This document shows positions 36,906 through 46,502 of a DNA stretch of 57,603 bases, piece by piece. The translations under genes and the position numbers were made by a program. Under the pieces are notes generated by a model that was given only the letters and a program-made list of their open reading frames with translations, had not been told where the DNA came from and searched no databases. Origin of the DNA: Bacteroidota bacterium (GTDB taxonomy: Bacteria > Bacteroidota > Rhodothermia > Rhodothermales > JAHQVL01); NCBI GenBank assembly GCA_039111535.1, contig JBCCIM010000017.1, positions 1 to 57,603 of the forward strand. Reading direction: 5' to 3'. Each line of letters opens with the position of its first letter. Positions within the stretch are counted from its first letter, which is position 1.

Positions 36906-37499
36906 ATGGAGCCGCAAGATCGCATTAAGGCAAAGTTGATGGATGCGAACGATCTGGATCGCACGCTTGAGCGGATGGCGAGGCAGATCGACGAACTCAT
37001 CGACCCGGCTGTTAGCTCGGTAAACGATTTTGCATTGATAGGTATGCAGACCCGCGGGGTCTACCTGGCAAAGCGTTTGCAGGAAAAGATTCGCGCCATT
37101 GAGGGCGTTGAGGTGCCATTGGGCATTCTCGATGCCACCATGTACCGCGATGATTTTCGGTTGCGTTTGAAACAGCCGGCTGTACGCGCTACTGATATCC
37201 GTTTTGACATCTCTGGCAAGCACGTTGTGCTTATAGACGATGTCATGTATACGGGCCGAACAGCGCGCGCTGCCATGGATGCGCTGATAGATATGGGGCG
37301 GCCGGCTTCTGTTAAATTTCTGGTGATCGTCGACCGTGGACTCCGCGAACTACCTGTTTATGCGGACATCGTCGGACTCCAGGTACCCACTTTTCCCGGT
37401 GAAGAAGTTCGCGTGCGTCTCAATGAAATTGACAAGCGTGAAGGGGTGTGGCTCGTAGAGACTCCGCGTGCACAATTGCGAGGCACAATGGATCAATGA
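36906..37499 (+). CDS. pyrR: Bifunctional pyr operon regulator / uracil phosphoribosyltransferase
   Basis: About 197 residues; ATG 36906 is preferred over an in-frame TTG two codons upstream. The type I phosphoribosyltransferase fold is clear: the PRPP-binding loop VVLIDDVMYTGRTARAA, LIGMQTRGVYLAKRL early, and VDRGLRELPVYADIVG late. PyrR attenuates pyr operons by binding leader RNA when UMP is high and may also make UMP from uracil. It sits 110 bp before pyrB, the usual arrangement, though no leader hairpin was recognised. Confidence 0.94.
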   Translation: MEPQDRIKAKLMDANDLDRTLERMARQIDELIDPAVSSVNDFALIGMQTRGVYLAKRLQEKIRAIEGVEVPLGILDATMYRDDFRLRLKQPAVRATDIRFDISGKHVVLIDDVMYTGRTARAAMDALIDMGRPASVKFLVIVDRGLRELPVYADIVGLQVPTFPGEEVRVRLNEIDKREGVWLVETPRAQLRGTMDQ

Positions 37500-37609
37500 A
37501 TCGTTCATTCTTCCATCCTGCTCCCCTGAAGCCGGCTCTTTTTAGAAGCAAAGGCGTGGCCCTCCCTGACAGGCCCGAATCCTTTTCTTTAACCTAGGAT
37601 AGCGGATTG

Positions 37610-38572
37610 ATGGCGGTAACGGTAGATAAAAGCACCACGAGGACCCTGACCTCACTAGAGCATCGTCATTTATTAGGTTTATCAACGTACAGCGAGGCTG
37701 AAATTCAGCTCATTCTCGAAACAGCACGTCAGTTTCGTGAAGTGTTGGAGCGGCCGATCAAACGTGTGCCAACGTTGCGTGGTATCACGGTGGTGAACCT
37801 ATTTTTTGAGTCCTCAACCAGGACGCGTATTTCGTTCGAATTAGCAGAAAAACGTCTTTCTGCAGACACTGTTAATTTCTCTGCAGCCGGCTCCTCAGTT
37901 TCCAAAGGCGAAACCCTGAAAGACACGGCACAGAACATTGAAGCCATGAAAATAGATATGGCTGTCATTCGCCACCGATCTCCAGGTGCAGCGCATTTCC
38001 TCACGCAATGCGTGGACTCCGTTGTACTCAATGCCGGCGATGGTGCGCATGAACACCCTACCCAGGCTTTGCTGGACATGCTTTCAATTTCTGATGTCTT
38101 TGACTCTTTCAAAGGGCTCAATGTGTCAATCATCGGAGACGTTACGCACAGCCGCGTTGCCCGGTCAAATATTTTTGGCCTCACAACCATGGGGGCGAAC
38201 GTAACGCTCTGTGGCCCCAAAACACTGATCCCGTATGGTGTCGAACAATTGGGCGTGCGCGTAACGCATAACCTCAATGAAGCACTTGAAGGCTGCGATG
38301 TTGCGATGGCGTTGCGGATTCAACTCGAGCGCCAGGGGACCAGCTTGTTTCCAAGCCTGCGGGAATACCACAACCAGTTTGGCATTACTGCCGCCCACCT
38401 GATCCAGCATCCGGATTTAATTATTATGCATCCTGGGCCAGTAAACCGTGGTGTTGAACTTGCCAGTGATGTTGTAGACCATGAGCGGGCCATCATTCTC
38501 AATCAGGTGACAAACGGTGTGGCTGTGCGCATGGCTGCGCTTTATCTGCTGAGCGGCGCTGCTGCGGGTTAA
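37610..38572 (+). CDS. pyrB: Aspartate carbamoyltransferase catalytic subunit
   Basis: About 320 residues; ATG 37610, with an alternative TTG directly before it. It catalyses the committed step of pyrimidine synthesis, joining carbamoyl phosphate to aspartate. Motifs: the carbamoyl-phosphate site [13 protein letters not shown], the SVSKGET loop, [10 protein letters not shown], and [10 protein letters not shown] near the C-terminus. The regulatory subunit PyrI and PyrC are not adjacent, in line with the PyrR-controlled type. The next gene, a hybrid histidine kinase, starts 58 bp downstream. Confidence 0.96.
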   Translation: MAVTVDKSTTRTLTSLEHRHLLGLSTYSEAEIQLILETARQFREVLERPIKRVPTLRGITVVNLFFESSTRTRISFELAEKRLSADTVNFSAAGSSVSKGETLKDTAQNIEAMKIDMAVIRHRSPGAAHFLTQCVDSVVLNAGDGAHEHPTQALLDMLSISDVFDSFKGLNVSIIGDVTHSRVARSNIFGLTTMGANVTLCGPKTLIPYGVEQLGVRVTHNLNEALEGCDVAMALRIQLERQGTSLFPSLREYHNQFGITAAHLIQHPDLIIMHPGPVNRGVELASDVVDHERAIILNQVTNGVAVRMAALYLLSGAAAG

Positions 38573-38630
38573 TTCTGCCCGCACAATGGTCGATACCCAG
38601 TGATGATCTCCTCACTCATCACAAAGCACC

Positions 38631-40118
38631 ATGTTGCCGGCAGCTCCTTCGTTCCAATCCAGTCTGGCTGCCCGCGAGCAACTCGTATCTGCTGCGTTGT
38701 TTGACGCAACAACAGACGCTGTTTATTTGCTCGACCCAAACGGCAAGATTCTTTGCTGGAATGCGGCTGCAACTGCGTGTTACGGATGGTTGCAGGAAGA
38801 AGTCATCGGCCAGTCCGTAGAAGATCTATTGTATGGTGCCGAACAAGATGCCTACCATCTTGCGTGCACCGGCTTACAGGCGCAAGGCCGTTGGCAGGGC
38901 GAACAACGGCAACTGACCCGCGCAGGCAATGAAGTGCTTGTCTTTAGCCGGTTTTCTTGGCTCAATACCCCCAGTGGCCGTTGTGTACTTGTAGTCAATA
39001 CCAATGTTACGCAGCAGAAAGCCATTGAAAGTCGTCTCTTTCAATCGCAGCGCATGGAAAGTCTCGGCGCACTGGCCGGCGGGCTGGCGCATGATATGGG
39101 GAATATGCTTGGCTCTGTACTCATGCTCCTCGAAGGCTTGCCCACTGAGCTCGAACCTGCAAAGCAGCAATTGCACATCCAGCAGGCTGTTGATGCCGCG
39201 CGAAAAGGCATCGATATGGTAGAGCAGATGCTGGTGTTTGCAAGTGGCGGCGCTGGCCGGCAGCATACCCTCGATACGGGCGCCCTGCTGGCTGATGTGC
39301 TTTCGCTGTTGCAATCCGTATTGCCCGATGCTGTACGCCTTGATTTGCGCATTACACCGGGTCTGTGGTCGTTGGAAGGAGACCCTGTGCAACTGCAGCA
39401 AGTGCTCATGAATCTCTGCCTGAATGCCCGCGATGCTATAGTTGAGGAGGGTGTTATTCGTATCCGTGCGCATAATATTACGCTCGAGCAACCAAGACTA
39501 CTGGGAAGACAGGTGGTGCCGGCCGGGCATTACGTCCTGTGCTCTATCGCCGACAATGGGCAAGGCATTTCCCGCGCCAATCTGGATCGTATTTTTGAGC
39601 CGTTTTATTCGACAAAAGAAAAGGGGACCGGCCTCGGGCTCGCTACTGCCCTCGGGATTGTCACGCGGCACGAAGGGTTTATGGATGTATTAAGTACAGA
39701 AAGCCTCGGTACAACCTTTAAAGTTTATCTACCGGCCCTCGCGCCGGCCTGCGTACCGCAAGTATCAAACATCCTCATCCTCGATGATGACCCCGTTTTT
39801 CGGCGAGGACTGGCTTCTTTGCTTGTGTCAATGGACCTGTCAGTATCGGAGGCGCAAGATGTCGCCAGTGCACGTCAGGAGTTGCGTACGGCAGCACCCG
39901 ACCTCATCATGTGTGACCTTCGGCTGGACGACGAACACGGCGGCGCCTTCCTTTCATGGCTTAAGGCACACCCGGTTTTCAAGACAATTCCGGTTGTTGC
40001 CATCAGCGCCGGCCCATTTCCGCTTTTGATACAACAACAGGCAGACCATACGCTCCGAAAACCATTTGGCGTAAACGAACTGAAAGCCCTGCTCCTGACC
40101 ATTTCTCACAATCCATAA
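38631..40118 (+). CDS. PAS-containing hybrid histidine kinase with C-terminal receiver
   Basis: This 495-residue soluble sensor has no membrane segment. Domains in order: PAS (about 20-130, ATTDAVYLLDPNGKILCWN), HisKA with phosphoacceptor H154 in GGLAHDMGNML, HATPase (NLCLNARDAI, DNGQGISR, KGTGLGLAT) and a receiver domain (about 378-495) with acidic residues DDD at 385-387 and phosphoacceptor D429 in LIMCDLRLDD. It is an NtrB-like kinase group (HDxxN). No DNA-binding response regulator is adjacent, so its output is unknown. Transcribed after pyrB with 58 bp between, but a functional link to pyrimidines is not implied. Confidence 0.9.
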   Translation: MLPAAPSFQSSLAAREQLVSAALFDATTDAVYLLDPNGKILCWNAAATACYGWLQEEVIGQSVEDLLYGAEQDAYHLACTGLQAQGRWQGEQRQLTRAGNEVLVFSRFSWLNTPSGRCVLVVNTNVTQQKAIESRLFQSQRMESLGALAGGLAHDMGNMLGSVLMLLEGLPTELEPAKQQLHIQQAVDAARKGIDMVEQMLVFASGGAGRQHTLDTGALLADVLSLLQSVLPDAVRLDLRITPGLWSLEGDPVQLQQVLMNLCLNARDAIVEEGVIRIRAHNITLEQPRLLGRQVVPAGHYVLCSIADNGQGISRANLDRIFEPFYSTKEKGTGLGLATALGIVTRHEGFMDVLSTESLGTTFKVYLPALAPACVPQVSNILILDDDPVFRRGLASLLVSMDLSVSEAQDVASARQELRTAAPDLIMCDLRLDDEHGGAFLSWLKAHPVFKTIPVVAISAGPFPLLIQQQADHTLRKPFGVNELKALLLTISHNP

Positions 40119-40123
40119 TCTAA

Positions 40124-40155
40124 CAAAAAAGGGCAATGCGTAGTGCACTGCCCTT
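40124..40155 (-). terminator. Rho-independent terminator of gltA
   Basis: Read on the minus strand, AAGGGCA and TGCCCTT arms (40149-40155 and 40129-40135), extended by three further pairs around one mismatch, are followed by TTTTTT (40129 down to 40124). It lies 34 bp after the gltA stop. Confidence 0.85.
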
Positions 40156-40188
40156 GGCGTAACAGAATGTGTACGAGACCGCAAAGCG

Positions 40189-41463
40189 CTACCGATCCGC
40201 GATAGGCGTATAAGACCGCAAGTTGGGTCCAGTATAAATCTGCCTTGGACGGAAGATGCGTGTTGCAGGGTCGTGTTTCATTTCTTTCCACTGCGCAATC
40301 CAGCCTGGCAGCCGGCCCATGGCAAACATCACCGTGAACATTTCTGTCGGGATGCCCATTGCCCGGTAGAGGATGCCGCTGTAGAAATCGACATTTGGAT
40401 ACAACTTACGCTCAACGAAATACTCGTCTTCCAGCGCAATACGTTCCAGGTTTTTGGCGATGTCGAGGAGCGGGTCGTCAATACCCAATTCTTCGAGTAC
40501 GTCGTCTGCCGCTTTCTTGATAATCCTGGCGCGGGGGTCAAAGTTTTTGTAAACCCGGTGGCCAAAGCCCATCAGACGGAACGGATCTTCTTTGTCTTTT
40601 GCCTTCGCCATGTACTTGTTGTAATCGCCGCCATCAGCAACAATCATTTCAAGCATGTTGATCACCGCCTGGTTTGCTCCGCCGTGTAGCGGACCAGAAA
40701 GGGCGCTGATGCCGGCTGCAATCGTGGAGAACAAGTTTGCTCCGCTACTGCCTACAAGGCGCACCGTTGAGGTACTACAATTCTGCTCGTGCTCGGCATG
40801 CAAAATCAGCAACAGATCAAGCGCGCGTTCAAGCGTTGGCGAAATCTTGTATTCCTCAGAAGGCACCGCAAACATCATGTTGAGGAAGTTGCCCGGGAAG
40901 CTCAGTTTGTTCTTTGGATAAACGTAGGGTTGTCCAACTGATTTTTTGTGCGAAAACGCAGCGATGGTATTCAACTTGGCCAGCAACCGGATGATGTTCA
41001 ACTCAACCTGTTCGGGGGCATCAGACTCCGGATAGAAGGTTGAAAGCGTTGCAACCATCGCAGAGAGCACACTCATTGGATGCGCTTTTGCCGGGTAGTT
41101 TTCAAAAAACTTCTTTAGATCCTCGTGGATTAAGCTATGGTGTTTGAGGTCGTGCTCAAATTTTTCAAGCTGCGCCTTGTTGGGGAGTTCACCATAGATA
41201 AGCAGGTAGCTTACTTCCACAAACGATGAGTTTTCTGCAAGATCCTCGATGGAGTAGCCGCGATAGCGGAGGATACCTTTTTCACCGTTAATGAAGGTGA
41301 TGCCACTCTGGCATGAGCCGGTACTGCCAAAGCCTACATCGAGTGTAATTGCTCCTGTCTTTGCCCTTACGTGGGAAACGTGTACGCCAACCTCGCCCTC
41401 GGAGCCAACAACTACAGGCAAGTCTAGCTCCTGATCTCCAATTGTAAGTTTTGCAGTCTTCAT
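40189..41463 (-). CDS. gltA: Citrate synthase, type II
   Basis: This 424-residue enzyme condenses oxaloacetate and acetyl-CoA at the entry of the TCA cycle. It has the small N-terminal domain of hexameric type II enzymes (DQELDLPVVVGSEGEVGV), the catalytic histidine in GPLHGGANQAVI and the MGFGHRVYKNFDPRA motif with another active-site histidine. It is a single-gene unit with its own terminator, divergent from the HtrA-like gene across 237 bp. Confidence 0.97.
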   Translation of the reverse strand: MKTAKLTIGDQELDLPVVVGSEGEVGVHVSHVRAKTGAITLDVGFGSTGSCQSGITFINGEKGILRYRGYSIEDLAENSSFVEVSYLLIYGELPNKAQLEKFEHDLKHHSLIHEDLKKFFENYPAKAHPMSVLSAMVATLSTFYPESDAPEQVELNIIRLLAKLNTIAAFSHKKSVGQPYVYPKNKLSFPGNFLNMMFAVPSEEYKISPTLERALDLLLILHAEHEQNCSTSTVRLVGSSGANLFSTIAAGISALSGPLHGGANQAVINMLEMIVADGGDYNKYMAKAKDKEDPFRLMGFGHRVYKNFDPRARIIKKAADDVLEELGIDDPLLDIAKNLERIALEDEYFVERKLYPNVDFYSGILYRAMGIPTEMFTVMFAMGRLPGWIAQWKEMKHDPATRIFRPRQIYTGPNLRSYTPIADR

Positions 41464-41700
41464 ATGCTGATTATTTATGCTTCGTTACGCTTTATCTCTG
41501 TCTTTCCATATTGGTTGTTTTGTCCAACCTTGGGAAACGTGGTAGGGTCCACCCTTGTGGAGAAAATCCCTCGTATTTGAGGAGATTTTATGGAATTCTT
41601 CCGGAAAAGATCAATTCTATCCTAAACGAAAGGGTGATTTTGTTGCATACTATTTGCAAAGACAAGATCAACCGAAGAATTTACACGGTAGGTCCACATC

Positions 41701-43140
41701 ATGACTGTAACGCGGAAGATTTTTCTTTTCCAGGCGAGTATTCTGACTGTTGTGCTTTGTCTTTTTGGGCTGGCTGCAGAATGGGTGGCCGTGCCTGCGT
41801 CAGCGCCGGCTTTGCCGGTGGAGCTGGATTCCAGAGAAGAGTATCGGATAGAACAACAAACTTTTCAAGCTGTGCTATCCGATTGGATGCCGGCGGTTGT
41901 ACAGGTCCGCTTGCTGAAACACAGGCATTTTGGTTTTGGGGCCAAGTACTTCGAAGACTTCTTCCTGCCTGAAAATTTGCACAAACAGCAAACATCGTTT
42001 GCAGACGACCGCATGGTGGGCAGCGGTGTGATTTTTCGCCAGGATGGATTTATTGTTACAGCGAGGCATCTGGTTGCTGATGCTGACGAAATTCACGTGG
42101 TGCTGCACGATGGTACAAGGCTTCCTGCCATTGTTGCTGGTGTCGATTTACGGCTGGACCTTGCTTTACTGCAGGTTGCTGCTACCGGGCTGCCATACAA
42201 CCGCCTGGACAACGCAACCGCTGTGCGTGCCGGACAACTGGCGTTTGCCATTGGTTCACCCATGGCGCCCGCATTCAAGAATTCGGTAACAATGGGGGTT
42301 GTTAGTGCTGCGCCGAAAGCCACACAAGACACCACAGGTGCCTTCTGGCTCACCGATGCGGCCCTGAACCCGGGAAATAGCGGCGGCCCCTTGTTTGGTA
42401 GTGACGGTGTGTTTTTGGGGCTTGCGCAGGTCCCTTTTACCGATGATGGGGTAGAAACCGGATTGAAACGGGTACTGGCTGCGCCACAAGTTTCTGTAGC
42501 TGTGCACCGCATGCTGGCGCGTAGCGCCGCCGGCAAAGCACAATTAGGCATCCAGTATGAGCCCGTGGCTGCGCGGCACCGGGGTGCTGTTGAAATTATT
42601 CAGGTAGAACCCGGGTCTTCTGCCTCTGAAGCGGGGTTGCGGCAAGGTGATATTATCCTCGCTATCAACGGGGCCCAACTTTCAAACGAATACGAATTGA
42701 CGGAAGAGATGGCCGGCCGCGTGCCCGGTGAAGTGATAACGTTGACGATAGAACGCGGCAAAGATGCGATAAGTATGCAAATTCGTCTTAAAGCCGCCCC
42801 CCAATCCCGGCCGGCAGCCTTGCAAGGGAGTTTGGCCGACGACGTGATTTGGCCTGCATTGGGGATACTAATCGATGCTATGAGCGTGCCACTGGCATAC
42901 GATCTCGGTATTCCTGCTGAGCAAGGCGTTGTTGTGCTCTATGCAGACCCGTCGCGAAAAGCTTATCAAGAGGCCGGCATCAGAAGTGGTATGGTGGTCG
43001 TGGAACTCGATGGGCAACCTGTGGCAACCCGGGCAGATTTTGTGCGCATCTTTGCACAATTAAAGCCGGGCACCTTCGCGCGCGTTAAAATGTACCGGGC
43101 CCATTCGTTAGATCCTGAAATTACTGCAATTAAAAGATAG
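41701..43140 (+). CDS. HtrA/DegP-like envelope serine protease with two PDZ domains
   Basis: This 479-residue protein has an N-terminal membrane segment (residues 7-27) that may be an uncleaved anchor. A trypsin-like domain follows with the complete triad H123 (VTARHLVAD), D153 (RLDLALLQV) and S227 (NPGNSGGPL), then PDZ domains at about 275-370 (VEPGSSASEAGLRQGDIILAING) and 385-475 (YQEAGIRSGMVVVELDGQP). Such proteases degrade or sense misfolded envelope proteins. The insertion HRHFGFGAKYFEDFFLP before the protease core corresponds to the LA-loop region seen in DegP relatives. A strong terminator follows. Confidence 0.92.
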   Translation: MTVTRKIFLFQASILTVVLCLFGLAAEWVAVPASAPALPVELDSREEYRIEQQTFQAVLSDWMPAVVQVRLLKHRHFGFGAKYFEDFFLPENLHKQQTSFADDRMVGSGVIFRQDGFIVTARHLVADADEIHVVLHDGTRLPAIVAGVDLRLDLALLQVAATGLPYNRLDNATAVRAGQLAFAIGSPMAPAFKNSVTMGVVSAAPKATQDTTGAFWLTDAALNPGNSGGPLFGSDGVFLGLAQVPFTDDGVETGLKRVLAAPQVSVAVHRMLARSAAGKAQLGIQYEPVAARHRGAVEIIQVEPGSSASEAGLRQGDIILAINGAQLSNEYELTEEMAGRVPGEVITLTIERGKDAISMQIRLKAAPQSRPAALQGSLADDVIWPALGILIDAMSVPLAYDLGIPAEQGVVVLYADPSRKAYQEAGIRSGMVVVELDGQPVATRADFVRIFAQLKPGTFARVKMYRAHSLDPEITAIKR

Positions 43141-43206
43141 CACCCGCGCATATTCTTGTCGGGGCTATTGTTTTGCCGGCTGCACCGTCTCCAAGTGGCA
43201 GAAAAT

Positions 43207-43246
43207 AAAAAAGCCCAACGCCAGTAGAACCAGCGTTGGGCTTTTG
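43207..43246. terminator. Bidirectional terminator between the protease and the malectin gene
   Basis: Perfect 13-bp arms, AAAAGCCCAACGC at 43209-43221 and its complement at 43233-43245, with an 11-base loop. A-run and T-run feet allow it to end both converging transcripts. Confidence 0.93.
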
Positions 43247-43264
43247 CATGTCGTCTGCCTTGGC

Positions 43265-44602
43265 TTATTTGAGCAGGGTCACCTGCTGGGTTTCAAGGAA
43301 GCTTTCGCCCTGAACCTGAATCAGGTAAATGCCACTTGGCAGGGTGCCAGCTTCGAAGCTGAACGTCTGCTCTTGCTGCGCAGCCATGGTGCCATTGTAC
43401 ATGGTCTGTACGTGCTGTCCGAGAAGGTTGTACACGTTGATACGAACCTGCTGAGTGGCAGCAACAGAAAGCGAGAACTGCGTCTGCGGGTTAAACGGGT
43501 TAGGGTATGCAGCGGTCAGTTTGTGAGAACCAGGTACCGCCAGGTCTACAACGTCTTCGTTGGATACCGAGCTTGCGCTGGTAATGGCAATGGCGTTGAT
43601 TGTAGCGCTGCCCACAGAGCGGCTGAGGGTCACATTCAGGATGCCATCAAGTACAGGCACATTCTGGAATTCCTCAACGATGGCAACGCTGAAGCCGCCG
43701 GCTTCGACAAAGATGTCATAGTCTGTAAATTCTGTCACGCCTTCAATAGCTATATCAAACAAGCGCTGGCCGCTGGTCTGGTGGAAGGTTTCTGCAAAAT
43801 GCAGCTCAACCGTGTAATTGCCACGCTCAAGACCAGGCAGCAGGAAGCGGATATCATTGTTGAACCGCTCTGCTTCGTAGAGGTCGTCGTCTTCCGTGCC
43901 GGCGATGTTGGCAATTTTCGAAAATGCCGTGCCTTCATTCAGGAAGTAAACACCGGTATCTTCCATCCAGGTAAGGTCTGTTGAGATGTACTCAATGCCT
44001 CCCGCGTTAAGGGCAAACGGAATACTTACATCTGCAACAGCACCGCTGATTTCAATACCACTGATTTTGGCCCGCTCTACGATCGAAATGAAATCGATGT
44101 CCAGTGAATCATCTGATACCTGGATGTTGAAAATGTTTTCAGATACTGCCGTATTGGAGTTACCGGCTTCTGCCAGAATATCGTAGTTGTCCAGTACAGT
44201 AACACCTTCAATCTGTACGTCAAATACACGCTGGCCGGCGTTTGCAAAGGCCGTCTCAGCAAAATGTAGTGTTACCGAGTAGGTACCATTCTCCAATGGG
44301 ATTGTGTACCCAAACGGAGAAAGTGAAGCATTGGAAATACGCTCGGTCTGGTAAAGGCCGTCGTTATTTGTGTTGCTGATTGTATTCATTGATTCCGGAC
44401 CAACACTGCTGTCTTCGCTGAAGAACGAATCGCCAATGTAGGTCTCGCCGTCACCCGTAGCTTCGTTTGCCGTTCCTGCGTTGATGCGCATGATAGGACC
44501 GGTTTGCGCAACTGCAGACTGGAAACTGAACAGGAAGATGAGGAGGAGTGCGGAAAGGAGGAAGTTGGGTCGAAAAGGAATTGTATCAGTAATTCTATAC
44601 AT
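43265..44602 (-). CDS. Secreted protein with two malectin-like domains and a T9SS sorting domain
   Basis: This 445-residue protein has a signal peptide (cleavage near AVAQ, residue 33). Two malectin-like carbohydrate-binding repeats follow, at about 37-180 and 190-340, each with the hallmark YxVxLHFAET followed by GQRVFDVQIEGV or GQRLFDIAIEGV. The C-terminal T9SS domain (about 360-445) starts LTAAYPNPFNPQTQFSL. No catalytic domain is present, so it is a secreted or surface-attached glycan-binding protein of unknown target. It is transcribed alone toward the shared terminator. Confidence 0.88.
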   Translation of the reverse strand: MYRITDTIPFRPNFLLSALLLIFLFSFQSAVAQTGPIMRINAGTANEATGDGETYIGDSFFSEDSSVGPESMNTISNTNNDGLYQTERISNASLSPFGYTIPLENGTYSVTLHFAETAFANAGQRVFDVQIEGVTVLDNYDILAEAGNSNTAVSENIFNIQVSDDSLDIDFISIVERAKISGIEISGAVADVSIPFALNAGGIEYISTDLTWMEDTGVYFLNEGTAFSKIANIAGTEDDDLYEAERFNNDIRFLLPGLERGNYTVELHFAETFHQTSGQRLFDIAIEGVTEFTDYDIFVEAGGFSVAIVEEFQNVPVLDGILNVTLSRSVGSATINAIAITSASSVSNEDVVDLAVPGSHKLTAAYPNPFNPQTQFSLSVAATQQVRINVYNLLGQHVQTMYNGTMAAQQEQTFSFEAGTLPSGIYLIQVQGESFLETQQVTLLK

Positions 44603-44811
44603 AGCTATGTTTCGGGGTTACCCAGTTCTATCAATGTGGGAATCGTAAAATATTTTCGTGACACAGGTACTTTGTTACTGAATTCAACATCGATTTCGAT
44701 GCTTTATTCATGCAGCGTTGGGCATTATGGGCAATGCGCCGGCGCCGGCTATAACATTTGACCTCGTTCACAGGTGTTGCCAACCGCTTGCATGAGGCGC
44801 GAAGTACGGTT

Positions 44812-45300
44812 ATGTTGGAGATGTTTAGGCAATGTTTATACCGTAGCAGGGTGGAACCACTCAATTTTCCACATTATCAATTCGAAATCCAGGAAGCTGA
44901 AGGCCGGCAAGTCATTTTCGACAACCTGAGGAAGAAATGGCTGCAGTTGTTGCCGGAAGAATGGGTGCGTCAGCACGTTGTGCAATACCTCGTTCAGGAA
45001 AAACAGGTACCTGCCGGCCTGATTGGCGTAGAGAAGGGTTTTCAGTTCCAGGGCATGCAGCGGCGGGCAGACCTGATTGTCCACGATCGACAGGGTGCAC
45101 CAGTACTCATGGTTGAGTGCAAAGCACCCGCTGTGAAAATTACGCAAGACGTCTTCGACCAGGTAGCCCGGTATAACATGGTGATTCACGCTGAGTATCT
45201 ATTTGTAACGAATGGTTTACAACATTACTGCTGTAAAATTGAAGCAGATACCAGGCAATACAGCTTTTTGAAGGAGTTGCCCGTTTTTTCAGCGCTTTAG
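44812..45300 (+). CDS. Standalone HsdR N-terminal-like (PD-(D/E)XK) protein
   Basis: About 162 residues from ATG 44812 (MLEMFRQCLYRSR); an in-frame TTG at 44758 or the ATG at 44821 are alternatives. It matches the N-terminal nuclease-like domain of type I restriction R subunits, with the motif RADLIVHDRQG followed by LMVECKAP, the D and ExK of a PD-(D/E)XK site. There is no helicase, HsdM or HsdS here. Lone proteins of this kind are common in Bacteroidota and are not thought to be restriction enzymes on their own. Function unknown. Confidence 0.8.
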   Translation: MLEMFRQCLYRSRVEPLNFPHYQFEIQEAEGRQVIFDNLRKKWLQLLPEEWVRQHVVQYLVQEKQVPAGLIGVEKGFQFQGMQRRADLIVHDRQGAPVLMVECKAPAVKITQDVFDQVARYNMVIHAEYLFVTNGLQHYCCKIEADTRQYSFLKELPVFSAL

Positions 45301-45446
45301 GGCCTGATAATGCAGCGGTTGCTTATCTGATCGGTCAAATTGCCACACTTATAGGTAGACTTGGCGATAGTTTCTGGATCTTGGGCCGGTATTTTGCTCC
45401 TATCATTTCTGTTTAAATCTAAAGGACACGAAGCGTTATTAATATT

Positions 45447-46436
45447 ATGAACTATTCAACTGAACAGGAGATTGCTGTAAAGGCGGTGCAGGAAGCTGCA
45501 AAACTGTGTCAGGCTGTGCAGGCGCAGATTACAAGTAGCGTGCTGGAGAAGAAAGACAAAAGCCCCGTTACGGTTGCAGATTTTGGCAGCCAGGCGCTTG
45601 TTTGCCGGGCTATCCGCGAAGCATTTCCTGACGATCCCATTATTGCCGAAGAAGACAGCGCAGCGCTCAAAACGGACGAGAACGCTCCCCTGCTCGAAAA
45701 AGTTGTTGCACACCTGTCTGATTTAAGATCCGGTGTTGATGCTGAAACTGCCTGCAAATGGATTGACCATGGTGGCGCACAGGAGTACAGCGAACGGTTC
45801 TGGACGCTTGACCCCATCGATGGCACAAAAGGCTTCCTCCGCGGTGAGCAGTATGCCATTGCGCTTGCCTTGATTGTTGACGGAGAAATTGTGGTAGCCG
45901 CATTGGGTTGCCCCAACCTGCCAGTAAGCGCAGATCAACCGGATAATACGGGTGTAGTTTATGCCGCAGTCCTTGGAGAAGGCACAACCTGCATTCCAAT
46001 GGATGGCAGCACCGAATCTGTTGCTGTAAAAGTGAGCGATACCACTGATTCTGCCCAGGCGCGCTTCTGTGAGTCTGTTGAATCGGGTCACACGTCGCAC
46101 AGCGACTCTGCCAACGTAGCGGAGAAGCTTGGTATTACAGCAGATTCTGTACGCCTTGACAGCCAGGCTAAATATGCTGTGGTTGCACGAGGCGAAGCAG
46201 ACATTTACCTGCGCCTGCCTACGCGGCCCGGTTATGTTGAGAAAATCTGGGACCACGCCGCTGGGGTACTGGTGATGACCGAAGCTGGTGGGAAAGCATC
46301 AGACATTTACGGTCAGCCACTCGAGTTTAACCATGGCTGGGGACTGCACGCCAACAAAGGTGTGATTGTGAGCAACGGCAAACTGCATGATGCCGTTATC
46401 GAAGCGATCAACGAAGTGGGTGTTACCGCTGCGTAA
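45447..46436 (+). CDS. 3'(2'),5'-bisphosphate nucleotidase (HAL2/CysQ-like)
   Basis: This 329-residue magnesium-dependent phosphatase of the inositol monophosphatase superfamily carries IIAEEDSAAL, the metal motif DPIDGTKGF and the late motif WDHAAGVLV. Length and the long insert after EED resemble the yeast/plant HAL2 type more than the short CysQ. It would remove the 3' phosphate of PAP, a by-product of sulfate assimilation or sulfotransfer, and such enzymes are typically salt-sensitive. It is monocistronic with its own terminator. Confidence 0.9.
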   Translation: MNYSTEQEIAVKAVQEAAKLCQAVQAQITSSVLEKKDKSPVTVADFGSQALVCRAIREAFPDDPIIAEEDSAALKTDENAPLLEKVVAHLSDLRSGVDAETACKWIDHGGAQEYSERFWTLDPIDGTKGFLRGEQYAIALALIVDGEIVVAALGCPNLPVSADQPDNTGVVYAAVLGEGTTCIPMDGSTESVAVKVSDTTDSAQARFCESVESGHTSHSDSANVAEKLGITADSVRLDSQAKYAVVARGEADIYLRLPTRPGYVEKIWDHAAGVLVMTEAGGKASDIYGQPLEFNHGWGLHANKGVIVSNGKLHDAVIEAINEVGVTAA

Positions 46437-46462
46437 GTTGGTGTGATAAAAGTAGATTTTTT

Positions 46463-46502
46463 GCAGGGTTGTGGGGTTTATCCTCGCAACCCTGCTTTTT
46501 TT
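46463..46502 (+). terminator. Rho-independent terminator after the HAL2-like gene
   Basis: GCAGGGTTG (46463-46471) pairs with CAACCCTGC (46487-46495), followed by seven Ts. The stop codon of the convergent aminotransferase (46478-46480) lies inside the loop, so the hairpin overlaps the 3' end of that gene. Confidence 0.9.

Noticed and set aside
38874-39491. A 205-codon antisense frame within the hybrid kinase
   Set aside because: The kinase has all its domains on the other strand; the antisense frame has no motif.
41451-41972. A 173-codon frame overlapping the start of the HtrA-like gene
   Set aside because: It runs out of phase through the well-supported protease gene and has no recognisable domain.
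44758-45300. A type I restriction system
   Set aside because: Only an HsdR_N-like domain is present; no helicase, methylase or specificity gene lies nearby.
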